A stretch of DNA of 64,000 bases from Site-B1 sp963722665 (GTDB lineage Bacteria > Bacteroidota > Bacteroidia > Flavobacteriales > Flavobacteriaceae): positions 1 through 64,000 of the forward strand of contig CAVRNW010000020.1 of the NCBI GenBank assembly GCA_963722665.1. Direction: 5' to 3'. The notes under the pieces were generated by a model. The model was not told the origin of the DNA, made no database searches, and worked only from the letters and a program-made list of their open reading frames with translations. The position numbers were made by a program, and so were the translations under genes. Positions 1 through 9,497 of the stretch are shown here, one piece after another; position 1 is the first letter of the stretch; every line of letters begins with the position of its first letter.

Positions 1-1011
1 ATTTAATATTGGCCGATTTAACGGTTTTAATAATTCTACCTGCAATTTTATAAGGATCACCATTAGAAGCAGGACGTCTGTCTTCTAACCATCCTTTCCA
101 CCCATTTTCAACAGTAATGATTGGAATTCTTATGGAAGCTCCTCTATCTGAAACACCATAGCTGAAATCTGAAACGTGAGCCGTTTCATGTAATCCAGTT
201 AAACGTTCATCATTATATGCACCATATACACCTATATGCTCATCGGTTACAGGTCTGAATGCTTCGCATATTTTTTCGTAAATTTCTTTAGAACCGCAAG
301 TTCTCAAAGTTGTATTAGAGAAGTTTGCATGCATTCCAGAACCATTCCAGTCACCTTTAACAGGTTTTGGGTGTAATTCTATATAATAATTATATTTTTC
401 TGTTAATCTGTTCAATAAATATCTGGCTACCCATATTTCATCACCTGCTTTTTTGCACCTTTTGCAAATAATTGGAACTCCCATTGACCAGGCGCAACCT
501 CCTGGTTTATTCCCTCAAAGTTCAACCCGGCTGCAATACATTGGTCTGCATGTTCTTCAACAAAATCTCGTCCCCAGGTATATCTTCCTCCAACAGAACA
601 ATAATATTTTCCTTGTGGCCCAGGGAATCCTCCTCTTGGGAATCCTAAAGGTAGATCAGTTTTAGAATCCATCAAGAAATATTCTTGCTCAAACCCAAAC
701 CAAAAATCGTTATCATCATCATCAATCTTTGCTCGATAATTTGTGGCATGAGGTTTACCATCGGCATTTAAAACTTCTGCCATTATTAAAAAGCCATTTT
801 TTCTTACTGGATCTGGATAAATGGCAACAGGCTTCAACAAACAGTCAGATGATCCTCCTTCTGCTTGTTCTGTTGAGGAACCATCAAAAGACCATAAAGG
901 ACAATCTTTTAACTTTCCACTAAAATCCTCTTCTATTTTTGTTTTACTTCTTAATTCCTGAGTTGGCTGATGTCCATCTAACCATATATACTCCAATTTA
1001 AACTTTGTCAT
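1..1011 (-). CDS. glnA: Glutamine synthetase, type II-like (beta-grasp), frameshifted and cut by the window edge
   Basis: Cytoplasmic ATP-dependent ligation of ammonia to glutamate. The N-terminal 190 residues read from 1011 and contain the GS signature FDGSSTEQAEG and the FGFEQEY and GQWEFQ active-site strands. The second half continues in another frame (minus strand, about 450 to 1) with KPVKGDWNGSGMHANFS and the SDRGASIRIP and EDRRPASNGDPY motifs. The switch falls in a six-base T run at 449-454 (A run on the coding strand), where one base appears missing; restoring it gives AKKAGDEIWVAR. Family length is about 336 aa, so only the last few residues lie outside the window. It is divergent from the GSIII gene. 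A homopolymer sequencing error is more likely than a real pseudogene. Family assignment is firm. Confidence 0.9.
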
Positions 1012-1045
1012 AATTTTATTGCTGATAAATTATTAATAATACGTG

Positions 1046-1053
1046 CAAATATA
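1046..1053 (-). promoter_or_regulatory. Bacteroidota -7 box for the GSII gene
   Basis: On the minus strand the sequence reads TATATTTG, matching the Bacteroidota housekeeping -7 element TAnnTTTG, about 35 bases before the GSII start codon. No convincing -33 TTTG element is visible. It faces away from the matching box of the GSIII gene. Confidence 0.55.
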
Positions 1054-1177
1054 AATTTATTTCGATTTAACCCATAAAAAACTAGGTAAAATTATTATTT
1101 TTTATCAATATGATATTAACACCCCTCAAAAATTTAGGGTTATATAATTTTTATGAAAAATATTATGTTCTTATTCT

Positions 1178-1185
1178 TATATTTG
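1178..1185 (+). promoter_or_regulatory. Bacteroidota -7 box for the GSIII gene
   Basis: TATATTTG matches TAnnTTTG and ends 15 bases before the GSIII ATG, implying a very short leader. With the divergent box at 1046-1053 it leaves about 125 bases between the two -7 elements, room for shared nitrogen-responsive control. That control is inference; no operator was recognised. Confidence 0.55.
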
Positions 1186-1200
1186 TAAAAAATATAAACA

Positions 1201-3387
1201 ATGACATCACTTCGATTTTTTGCCATTAGGGAGACCTTAAACAGAAAACCCGTTATAGTGAATGAAAACATTCGCAGATCCGAATTATTTGGTTCCAATG
1301 TATTCAATCAATCTATAATGAAGCAATTGCTGACTAAAGAAGCTTTTGATAGTGTAAAAAATGCTATTAATAAGGGTAAGAAAATTGATCGCAGTATTGC
1401 CGACCAAATTGCCTCAGCAATGAAAGATTGGGCCCTTAGTAAAGGAGCCACACATTACACGCATTGGTTTCAACCCTTAACAGGTGCTACCGCTGAAAAG
1501 CATGATGCCTTTTTTGAGACTTTAAAAGATGGCAGTGCAATTGAAAGATTCGGTGGCGGACAACTGGTCCAACAGGAGCCCGATGCTTCCTCCTTTCCAA
1601 GTGGAGGAATTCGGAATACATTTGAAGCCAGAGGTTATACTGCCTGGGATCCAACATCACCCGCTTTTATTTACGGAACAACCTTATGTATACCAACTGT
1701 ATTTGTAGCCTATACTGGTGAGGCACTTGATTATAAGACACCATTATTAAGAGCATTGCAGGCAGTTGATCAGGCAGCTGTAGCCGTTGCAAAATATTTT
1801 GATAAAAATGTTAGAAAGGTGAATTCTTCTTTAGGTTGGGAACAGGAATATTTTTTAATAGATAGTGCCTTAGCAGCTTCACGACCTGATATTACCTTGA
1901 CCGGAAGAACATTATTCGGGCATTCAGCTGCCAAGGGACAACAATTAGATGATCATTACTTCGGTACGATTCCTAATAGAGCCATGTCGTTTATGCGTGA
2001 TCTGGAAACAGAATGCATGTTATTGGGAATTCCGGTAAAAACAAGACATAATGAAGTGGCTCCTAACCAGTTTGAACTGGCCCCGATATTTGAAGAGGCC
2101 AATTTAGCAGTTGACCATAATTCATTGCTTATGGATGTGATGGAAAAAATTGCAGGCAGACATAATTTTAAAGTATTGCTGCATGAAAAACCATTTGCAG
2201 GCGTCAACGGATCCGGAAAACATAATAACTGGAGTTTAAGCACGGATACAGGAGTCAACTTATTGAGCCCGGGAACAACACCAATGAGTAATTTACAATT
2301 CCTGACCTTTTTTATAAATACAATTAAAGCAGTTCACGACTATGAAGAACTGTTAAGAGCTTCCATTGCATCTGCGAGTAACGATCACAGGCTGGGAGCC
2401 AATGAAGCGCCTCCGGCAATAATATCAGTCTTTATAGGTGAGCAACTTACTAAAACACTTGAAGAATTAAAAGGCGTGACTAAAGGGAAACTGTCACCAC
2501 AGGAAAAAACACAGCTCAAATTAAATGTCGTAGGAAAGATTCCTGAAATATTGTTGGATAATACAGATAGGAACAGAACGTCTCCTTTTGCATTTACGGG
2601 AAATAAATTTGAATTCAGAGCAGTTGGTTCATCGGCTAACTGCGCCAATCCAATGACTGTGTTAAATTCTATAGTAGCAAAACAACTGATAGACTTTAAA
2701 AAAGAGGTAGATGCCTTAATTAATAAAAAGGACTTAAAAAAAGATGAGGCTATATTTAATGTATTAAGGGAATACATTAAACAGTCCAAGAATATTTTAT
2801 TTGAAGGAAACGGTTATAGTGAGGAATGGGAAAAGGAAGCTAAAAAAAGAGGACTTAGTAATAATAAGACCACTCCGGAAGCCTTAAAGGCAAGAATCTC
2901 TAAAAAAGCCATCGATCTATTTGAAGGTTTAGAAGTAATGAATAAGGTAGAGATAGAAGCTCGTTATGAAATAGAAATAGAAGAATATACTTTAAGAGTG
3001 CAAATAGAGAGTCGTGTACTTGGCGATGTTGCCAGAAACCACATAATACCAACTGCAGTTAAATACCAGAACATTTTAATAGAAAATGTGAAAGGGCTTA
3101 AAGAAATATATGGTAGCAGTTTTAAAACCTATGCCAAGGAACAGTTAGAATTGATACAGGATATATCACAACGCATTGAAGCTATCAATTCCGGTGTGAC
3201 CAAAATGACCAATGAGCGTAAAAAAGCAAATGTACTGGAAGATTCAGTAAAAACTGCAGATGCTTATTGTAATAAGGTAAGACCATTTCTTGAGGAGATC
3301 CGTTACCATTGCGACAAGCTTGAACTGTTAATAGATGATGAACTTTGGCCGTTGACCAAATACCGGGAGTTGCTATTCACTAAATAA
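1201..3387 (+). CDS. glnN: Glutamine synthetase type III
   Basis: Large cytoplasmic glutamine synthetase making glutamine from glutamate, ammonia and ATP. The 728 aa length matches the GSIII family (about 700-730 aa), far longer than GSI or GSII. Visible motifs are the GSIII N-terminal segment (SELFGSNVFN), GWEQEYFLID near residue 218, RHNEVAPNQFELAP near 283, KPFAGVNGSGKHNNWS near 332 and RTSPFAFTGNKFEFRAVGSS near 460. The start at 1201 follows a TATATTTG box closely and gives the usual N-terminus. It is divergent from the GSII gene; the pairing of two GS types is common in Flavobacteriaceae. A hairpin terminator follows. No anomalies seen. Confidence 0.96.
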   Translation: MTSLRFFAIRETLNRKPVIVNENIRRSELFGSNVFNQSIMKQLLTKEAFDSVKNAINKGKKIDRSIADQIASAMKDWALSKGATHYTHWFQPLTGATAEKHDAFFETLKDGSAIERFGGGQLVQQEPDASSFPSGGIRNTFEARGYTAWDPTSPAFIYGTTLCIPTVFVAYTGEALDYKTPLLRALQAVDQAAVAVAKYFDKNVRKVNSSLGWEQEYFLIDSALAASRPDITLTGRTLFGHSAAKGQQLDDHYFGTIPNRAMSFMRDLETECMLLGIPVKTRHNEVAPNQFELAPIFEEANLAVDHNSLLMDVMEKIAGRHNFKVLLHEKPFAGVNGSGKHNNWSLSTDTGVNLLSPGTTPMSNLQFLTFFINTIKAVHDYEELLRASIASASNDHRLGANEAPPAIISVFIGEQLTKTLEELKGVTKGKLSPQEKTQLKLNVVGKIPEILLDNTDRNRTSPFAFTGNKFEFRAVGSSANCANPMTVLNSIVAKQLIDFKKEVDALINKKDLKKDEAIFNVLREYIKQSKNILFEGNGYSEEWEKEAKKRGLSNNKTTPEALKARISKKAIDLFEGLEVMNKVEIEARYEIEIEEYTLRVQIESRVLGDVARNHIIPTAVKYQNILIENVKGLKEIYGSSFKTYAKEQLELIQDISQRIEAINSGVTKMTNERKKANVLEDSVKTADAYCNKVRPFLEEIRYHCDKLELLIDDELWPLTKYRELLFTK

Positions 3388-3416
3388 TATTTCTACAATA
3401 ATATACAGTAGATTGA

Positions 3417-3445
3417 AAGGGGAGGACTACAAATCCTCCTTTTTC
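3417..3445 (+). terminator. Rho-independent terminator after GSIII
   Basis: GGAGGA (3421-3426) pairs with TCCTCC (3434-3439) and is followed by a T run. It lies 30 bases after the GSIII stop and isolates it from the curli locus. The stretch from here to 3626 (about 180 bases) shows no gene. Confidence 0.65.
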
Positions 3446-3626
3446 TTATCAAATGTTAAAGTAAATGTTAAATTTTAACAAATAGGTATGCGCTTTGTCG
3501 AAAAATAAACAAGGAAATTGAGAAACACATGTGTTTTCATCCCATCTATATGTCTCTTGTCTGAATTTTAAGATATTTCTTACAAAATTGATTAAGTGCC
3601 CAATTTTTTTATAGGGATTATGTGCC

Positions 3627-3634
3627 TATATTTG
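3627..3634 (+). promoter_or_regulatory. -7 box of the curli locus
   Basis: TATATTTG matches TAnnTTTG about 30 bases before the curlin ATG at 3664. It is the only good promoter box between the GSIII terminator and the curlin gene, so probably drives the whole locus. Confidence 0.5.
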
Positions 3635-3663
3635 TATTGCTATTAATCAATAAATATTTAATT

Positions 3664-5868
3664 ATGAAAAAATTATTTCTGAGCGTTGCTGCTCTTTTAT
3701 GTGCTACATTTATGTTCGCACAGGACAACACAACCACTGTTACACAAGATGGTGTGATGAACGAATCTGACGTCAGTCAGACCGGAATTTTGAATTCTGC
3801 CACAGTAAATCAATTAGGTGATTACAACGAGGCAGATATAACTACTGAAGGTATTCTTAACGGAGCTGTAATTATTCAAGGACCAGATGGTGGTAACAAA
3901 GCCAATATCGATCAGGGTAGTGGTTTAGACGAATGGAACTTTGCGATTACTACTCAAGTTGGTCAAGGTAACGTTGCTGATCAAAAGCAGGATAAGGATG
4001 GCAACTGGGCTACCGTATTTCAAGCTGGAGCAGGTAACGTAGCTAATCAAGAACAACTAAGTGAAGATGGAGCATGGGGTAATTATGCCTCTTCTAATCA
4101 GTTTGGTGTTGGTAACAGCAGTGATCAGTATCAAGAAGGTGATGGTAACTCAGCTCAAAGTAATCAAGTTGGTGGTTTTGATGGTGGAAACATCTCTAAA
4201 CAATCACAGTTACAATATGGCAACCAAGCTTATGTTGGACAAGGAGGTTCTTTAAACACAAGTGACCAACAACAAGGAGGTGAATTCTCTAAAGTTGTAG
4301 TAGGCCAGATAGGTGTTGATAATGATGTTTCACAAATGCAATATGGATCAGACAACTACTCCAGAACTTTACAATTTGGTGGTGGTAACGTGAGTGAGCA
4401 AAACCAAGGTGGAATGGATAACGAGCTTAAAGTTGAGCAAGGTATTTGGGGAATGGCTTTTTCTAATACTGTTGTACAAACACAGGATGGAAAATACAAT
4501 AAAGCGTTCACTGACCAAGATGGTGATAATAACGTAAGTAAACAAACTCAAACAAGCAAGTATAATGATGCTTTAGTTAAGCAAGAAGGTGATAACAACA
4601 ATGCTATTCAAAAGCAGTATGAAGAAGCTAACAAAGCAGCTGCAGATCAAGGTGGTAATTTCAACATGAGTACTCAAACTCAAATGATGGGTTATGACAA
4701 CTTTGCATATGTTAAGCAAAATGGAACTTTAAACACTGGAGTTCAAATGCAAAGTGGTGTTTCTAACCGCGCTGAGGCTTATCAACATGGGTATCTTAAC
4801 TCTAGCGTACAGACTCAAAATGGTGATAATAATTATGCCAGAGTATATCAAACCTATAATGCAGATATGAACACTGCTACACAACTTCAAGTTGGATCAG
4901 ACAACATAGCAAATATCATTCAAGATGGAGATATGAACCATGCAAACCAAATTCAAATTGGTGATAATTTAGATGATATGTTAATTGAACAATATGGTAA
5001 TGGTAATGGAACAACTCAAAGTCAAGTTGGAGGTCCTGATAATTATTCATATGCTTATCAAGGAGGTGTAGGTAATACAAGTTCACAAACACAAGCAGAT
5101 GATATGAATACTGCAGTTATTTACCAGTTTGGTGATAATAATAGTTCAATTCAAGCACAATCTGGTTATGGAAACTTTGCATTTTCTCAACAAGATGGTA
5201 ATGATGGTAGTGTTGATCAAATGCAAGCCGGTGATGCTAACGTAGCTGAAGTTTACCAAGGTTGGATTAATAATCATGAAGCAATCCAAAAACAAGAAGG
5301 TGACTTTAACAGTGCATATGCAGTACAATGGGGTGAACAAAACTATACCAAACAAACTCAGGCTGGGTTTGGTAACTGGGCAGATAGCTACCAATGGGGA
5401 ACTAGAAATGCTGTTAAACAAGACCAAAGTTATGAAGGTAACACAGCTTATGCCGAACAAAACTTGTGGAATAGTTGGGGTGGATATAACACTATTAACC
5501 AAAGACAACAAGGTGAGTTCAACTATGCAGGAGCAATTCAAGATGACTATTGGTTAGAAACTAAAGGTAACCTAATTGATCAAACACAAACAGGTAATGA
5601 TCTTATGGCTTATTCTTTGCAATCAGGTAAGTATAATACAGATATGACTGTTCAAACAGGAGATTTTAATTATGAATTGTGTTACTCAATGGGAGATAAC
5701 CACATGTCTACTGTAAACCAGTCAAATGAGTGGAACTTTGCAAGTACTTATCAATCTGGAGCAGGTAATATATCTACTATTGATCAAAATGGAAGTTATG
5801 ACACTGCAGTTGTTAATCAATATGGTGGAGAAAATAATTCTTACATCAGCCAAAATACTGGTAATTAA
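3664..5868 (+). CDS. csgA: Giant curlin-repeat protein, CsgA-like major amyloid subunit
   Basis: Predicted secreted functional-amyloid subunit. The ATG at 3664 gives a clean signal peptide (MKKLFLSVAALLCATFMFAQ); an upstream in-frame start at 3622 would spoil it. The mature part, about 710 aa, is almost entirely curlin-type repeats of about 22 residues with spaced Asn and Gln (patterns such as GDNNYARVYQ, GSDNIANIIQDG), roughly 30 units against five in E. coli CsgA. Each unit is expected to form one strand-turn-strand of a beta-solenoid. There is one Cys-containing stretch near the C-terminus (YELCYSMG) and no type IX secretion C-terminal domain is apparent. It is followed by a terminator-like hairpin and then minor-subunit and csgE/F/G-like genes, which supports the curli assignment. 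It is intact, unlike its downstream neighbours. Confidence 0.9.
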   Translation: MKKLFLSVAALLCATFMFAQDNTTTVTQDGVMNESDVSQTGILNSATVNQLGDYNEADITTEGILNGAVIIQGPDGGNKANIDQGSGLDEWNFAITTQVGQGNVADQKQDKDGNWATVFQAGAGNVANQEQLSEDGAWGNYASSNQFGVGNSSDQYQEGDGNSAQSNQVGGFDGGNISKQSQLQYGNQAYVGQGGSLNTSDQQQGGEFSKVVVGQIGVDNDVSQMQYGSDNYSRTLQFGGGNVSEQNQGGMDNELKVEQGIWGMAFSNTVVQTQDGKYNKAFTDQDGDNNVSKQTQTSKYNDALVKQEGDNNNAIQKQYEEANKAAADQGGNFNMSTQTQMMGYDNFAYVKQNGTLNTGVQMQSGVSNRAEAYQHGYLNSSVQTQNGDNNYARVYQTYNADMNTATQLQVGSDNIANIIQDGDMNHANQIQIGDNLDDMLIEQYGNGNGTTQSQVGGPDNYSYAYQGGVGNTSSQTQADDMNTAVIYQFGDNNSSIQAQSGYGNFAFSQQDGNDGSVDQMQAGDANVAEVYQGWINNHEAIQKQEGDFNSAYAVQWGEQNYTKQTQAGFGNWADSYQWGTRNAVKQDQSYEGNTAYAEQNLWNSWGGYNTINQRQQGEFNYAGAIQDDYWLETKGNLIDQTQTGNDLMAYSLQSGKYNTDMTVQTGDFNYELCYSMGDNHMSTVNQSNEWNFASTYQSGAGNISTIDQNGSYDTAVVNQYGGENNSYISQNTGN

Positions 5869-5895
5869 CAAATAATTAACAAATAATTCAATAAA

Positions 5896-5925
5896 TTGGA
5901 GTGGAATTTTTCCACTCCAATTTTT
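5896..5925 (+). terminator. Hairpin plus T run between csgA and csgB
   Basis: TTGGAGTGGA (5896-5905) and TCCACTCCAA (5911-5920) are a perfect 10-bp stem with a 5-base loop, followed by five T. It lies within the locus and would let csgA mRNA accumulate in excess over the accessory genes, as expected for a major fibre subunit. Partial read-through is inference. Confidence 0.75.
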
Positions 5926-5945
5926 GATAATTAAATTTTTTAAAA

Positions 5946-6469
5946 ATGAAAAAATCTGTTCCATATTTTCTTCTTTTTTCTCTTTAATTAGTTGTGTAGC
6001 ATTCTCCACAACAAGAAAGAGTTATCTGGATTTAATTCTTTTAAACTCAGAAGCAGAACGACTTAATGTTCTTTCTCATATGGATTTTAACCGTTTTAAT
6101 TTGGGAATTGAGGTCTCTCATCTGAATCAGCAAAATGAGGGATTTTAATTCAACAAATAGGTTACAACAATACAGTTTTTTCACAGACACAATCACAATC
6201 ATCAAAAATAAAATTATTGCAAAATGGTGATTTCAACAGCGTTTATTTAGACGTGAATGCGCCTAAAATAGATGCGAAGATCATTCAAAATGGGAGATAG
6301 TAATAGTGTTTACGACAATATTTACTACTCTAATCTTGATATTCTGTTAAATGTCATCCAAAATGGTGATAATTTATCAGTAAATAGAATTGGTGTTAAC
6401 TCACTTTCAAATAAAATACAATTGGTACAGGAAGGCAGATTTAAGTCTATAACTGTTATAAGTAATTAA
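5946..6469 (+). pseudogene. csgB: Minor curlin (CsgB-like nucleator), frameshifted
   Basis: The start at 5946 gives MKKSVPYFLLF, then the frame changes in a T-rich run near 5965-5985 to a hydrophobic segment ending SCVAF. The product then continues RKSYLDLILLNSEAERLNVL. A stop after QQNEGF near 6148 and another break in AAAATGGGAGATAG near 6290-6300 need two more frame changes before the final 60 residues. The C-terminal part has curlin-like units (KIIQNG, NVIQNGDNLSVNRIG, KIQLVQEG). Size (about 170 aa), signal peptide and place between csgA and csgE suggest the nucleating minor subunit. At least three indels break it; decay and sequencing error are both possible. Confidence 0.7.
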
Positions 6470-6514
6470 TTTCTTGCTATATTCACCTTTTTATTTTGTG
6501 AAAGAAGTAAAAAC

Positions 6515-7344
6515 ATGAAGAAAATATTTGTTTTAATACTTGCCCTATTTATTATTTACTTTTCTTTAGGTCAAAATAATAATGCCGAGATAGTAGCCGA
6601 ATTAAAGGTGGAAACTACAGACAATATAAGTGTTTTAACTGCAAGAACTTATAATAGAACAGACCTATATTATAATTTAAGGTATAAATTTTCGGTAGTT
6701 ACCTTTGACAAAAATTACAAATCTCCCAAAGTATCTTTAAAAGATTTTCTAGAATCAGAAAATGTTTCAAATCAGACATTATCAGATTTTATCGAGGCCA
6801 ATAATGCTTCAGAGTATACTTCAACTGAATCTTCAGAAGATTATTTTTCGCTAGATCCTTATCAACCAAAGGATCTAATTAGAATATCTTTAGAGACCTC
6901 AATTCAAAATAAAATCATTGTTTTGCTATTAATTTATGATGATGATGGTAATATAGTGGCAAAAAGCAGAGTAGTTTTTAATGATGAAATTATCGAGGAA
7001 GATGAAAAAAAAAAGAACATAATTCTAGTGAAGGAATTAAATTAACAGGTAGTAGTCCTGGAAGAGACATTAACTAAAAATGGTAAGGATTTTTATGATC
7101 AATTTTACTTTTATTATTCAGTATAATAACATAAATGGTGATGAAGTTGTGATAATTGACGAAATGTTCACATTTAGATCACGGACAAAAATAATTGTGA
7201 GAATTGGTGATGAGGAAATATTTGTCGTTTTTTGGAGCCTCCAATGACGAGTATATCGATGAAATGGCGAAGATTTCGGTTCAAAAAGTTTACGAATATT
7301 TTGAAAACAAAAAGAAAGAAAAATCGTATATTACCCGCTATTAA
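6515..7344 (+). pseudogene. csgE: CsgE-like curli secretion factor with long N-terminal extension, broken
   Basis: In curli systems CsgE is a periplasmic specificity factor that caps the CsgG pore. Here residues 1-176 (6515-7045) have a signal peptide (to about FSLGQ) and an unfamiliar domain. An in-frame TAA at 7043-7045 is followed in the same frame by LEETLTKNGKDFYDQFY, the start of the CsgE core. After a further shift near 7125 it reads NGDEVVIIDEMF and RTKIIVRIGDEEIFVVF, and after another near 7220 it ends ASNDEYIDEMA through SYITRY. This matches the CsgE pattern (GRDFYD, then beta-strands RTxIxVxVNDE, then a C-terminal helix). E. coli CsgE is only about 129 aa, so the N-terminal extension is notable. 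Three or more lesions are present. Confidence 0.75.
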
Positions 7345-7372
7345 AACGGTAATTTTTTATTAAACCTCTATT

Positions 7373-7790
7373 ATGAAAAAGTTATTATTAATCTTACTGT
7401 TGTCTTTTCTGCCAAATGTTTTCGTCAGCAATTGGTTTACAAACCGAATAATCCAAATTTTGGTGGTGATACTTTTAATTATCAGTGTTTATTAAGTTCG
7501 GCCGAATCACAAAATGAGTTTGAAGACCCAGATGTTATGGTAAGAAGATGAGGAGTCGGATTTAAACGATTTACAGAAAATTTAAATAGTCAATTGTTAA
7601 ATTTAGTATCCAGATCTTTGTTTACCGATCAATTTGGCGATGGAGGACTTACCCCTGGAACCTATACTTTTGGGAGTTTGTCTATTGAAATATTTCCTTC
7701 TACATGACGGATTGGTTATTATCTATTTTAGATATCGATACAGGCGAACAAACTCAAGTTATAATTCCAGAATTGATATATTACATATGA
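7373..7790 (+). pseudogene. csgF: CsgF-like curli assembly factor, frameshifted
   Basis: CsgF is an extracellular factor attached to the CsgG pore that helps anchor nucleation. MKKLLLILLLSFLPNVF is a signal peptide; after a shift near 7435 the mature start reads QLVYKPNNPNFGGDTFNYQ then LLSSAESQN, an unmistakable CsgF signature (V-Y-x-P-x-NPxFGG ... LLSSAxAQN). Further breaks lie near 7540-7560 and 7700, after which DIDTGEQTQVIIPEL closes the protein. The total coding length, about 139 codons, equals CsgF of E. coli (138 aa), so the gene is complete apart from indels. Its stop overlaps the csgG ATG (ATGA). Confidence 0.8.
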
Positions 7791-9497
7791 AAAAATTACC
7801 TATAAAGTTACTTACCTTATTTGGGATTTTAGATTTTAACAAATTGTGGCTCGTATTTTAATCAACCTTATGATACACAGGAAGCTAGATTAGGTGAAAC
7901 ATCAGATATTATCAAAAGACTGGACGATTTATCTTTGCCCAAAGAACCGGTAGTTGTAGGGGTTTATAAATTTAGGGACCAAACCGGGCAATATAAACCA
8001 TCGGAAGTTGGTGGATCATTTAGTACTGCTGTTACACAAGGAGCTACTACAATATTGATTAAGGCCTTGGAGGATTCAAAATGGTTTGTGCCAATTGAAA
8101 GAGAAAATTTGGCAAATCTCTTAAATGAACGAAATATTATAAAGTCTACACAGACAAGATTATAGAAAAACATCCAATCCTAGATGAACCTCAATTACCT
8201 CCTTTATTATATGCAGGTATTCTTTTAGAAGGGGGAATTGTTTCTTATGATACTAATATTATTACAGGAGGTTTGGGCGCAAGATATTTTGGTATTGGTG
8301 CATCAACGCAATATAGACAAGATAGAATTACTGTTTATTTAAGAGCTGTTTCTACTTCAAGTGGTAAAATATTAAAAACAGTTTATGTTTCTAAAACTAT
8401 ATTGTCTCAAGCTGTTGATGCTAGTTTGTTCAAATATGTAAAATTTAAGCGATTACTGGAAGTCGAGACTGGTTTTACTAAAAATGAACCCTTACAATTG
8501 GCTGTTGCTGAGGCTATTGAAAAATCTGTTGAATCTTTAATTATTGAAGGGATAGGTGATAAATTATGGTCACCTCAAGCTAGTGAAGCGGAAGTACAGG
8601 CAATTGATAGATGATTATAAACTGGAAGAAGAAGAAGCTATTTCTACAAAATTATATGATAGATTTTTAACAGAACGAAGAGGAAAAAGTGCAATTTCAG
8701 GTTCTGTTGGATTTACTTCTATGAATGGAGATTTTGCAAGTCCGGAACTGGAATTTAGTGCACGATTAGGATATAAACATTATATCAATCCATATTTAAA
8801 TTTAAATTTTAATTATAACAGATTTAATCTGGCTAATGAAGGTGTATTTAATGAAGGTTTTATGTCATTTGATTTGAATGCAGAAGTTAATATTCTTCCA
8901 TATGATAAATTTACCCCTTATGTATTTGGAGGTTTTGGAACCAATGCATTTAATAACTTTGATTCTATTGATCCAAAACTTCAAATTGGATTAGGTTTTG
9001 AATATTTAGTAACTAATAATATTGGACTAACTATTTATGGTGAACATAATTATGTATTTAATGATGAATTGGATGGTTTAGATATAGGTAAAAATGATGA
9101 TATGTATTATCGTGTTGGAGCAGGATTAAATATTTATTTTACACAACCCAAAACTAAGTTTAATGAACAAAGAATAATTGATAGGCAGAAACAAAAAGAA
9201 CAAAGACAATTAAAAAAATTAAATACGCAAACTCTAAATCAAATAGAAAACAAGAATTTGGTCCAAAGAGAAAAATCCTGCAAAGAATCTAAAGACGAAT
9301 TAGATGCTACAATGAACAAACACCTGCGAAGATTAAAGCTCCTGATTGAATGTTTTAAATCAAAAAGAACAAAGAAGACTTAATATTAAAATAGCCTAAA
9401 GGAAAATAGAAGAGCTGCAAAAAGAGCAGCCAAAGAGGCAAAAAAGAATGATAAAACAATTATAAATTCCAATAAAATTGAAAATGATGAAAACTAA
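7787..9497 (+). pseudogene. csgG: CsgG-like curli export lipoprotein fused to an OMP-barrel-like domain, frameshifted
   Basis: CsgG forms the nonameric outer-membrane secretion pore for curlin. The start at 7787 gives MKKLPIKLL; after a shift near 7830 the lipobox ILTNCGS appears. Core motifs follow: VGVYKFRDQTGQYKP, ATTILIKALEDSKWFVPIER, then after a shift near 8140 LPPLLYAGILLEGGIVSYD, GGLGARYFGIGASTQYRQD and YLRAVSTSSGKILKTVYVSK. A third shift near 8605 leads into about 175 residues of alternating aromatic strands (YGEHNYVF, YRVGAGLNIYF) resembling an outer-membrane beta-barrel. A Lys/Gln-rich tail then reads, after a shift near 9385, RRAAKRAAKEAKKNDK and stops at 9497. E. coli CsgG is 277 aa; this would be about 570. 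Four or more indels break it. Confidence 0.85.

Noticed and set aside
4369..5541. Open frames of 60-131 codons antisense to csgA
   Set aside because: They arise from the biased composition of the curlin repeats; no start context or protein-like pattern was seen.
3664..5868. Tandem repeats as a CRISPR or satellite array
   Set aside because: The repeats are in-frame protein repeats with variable DNA and no constant spacer length, and the frame stays open for 2.2 kb.
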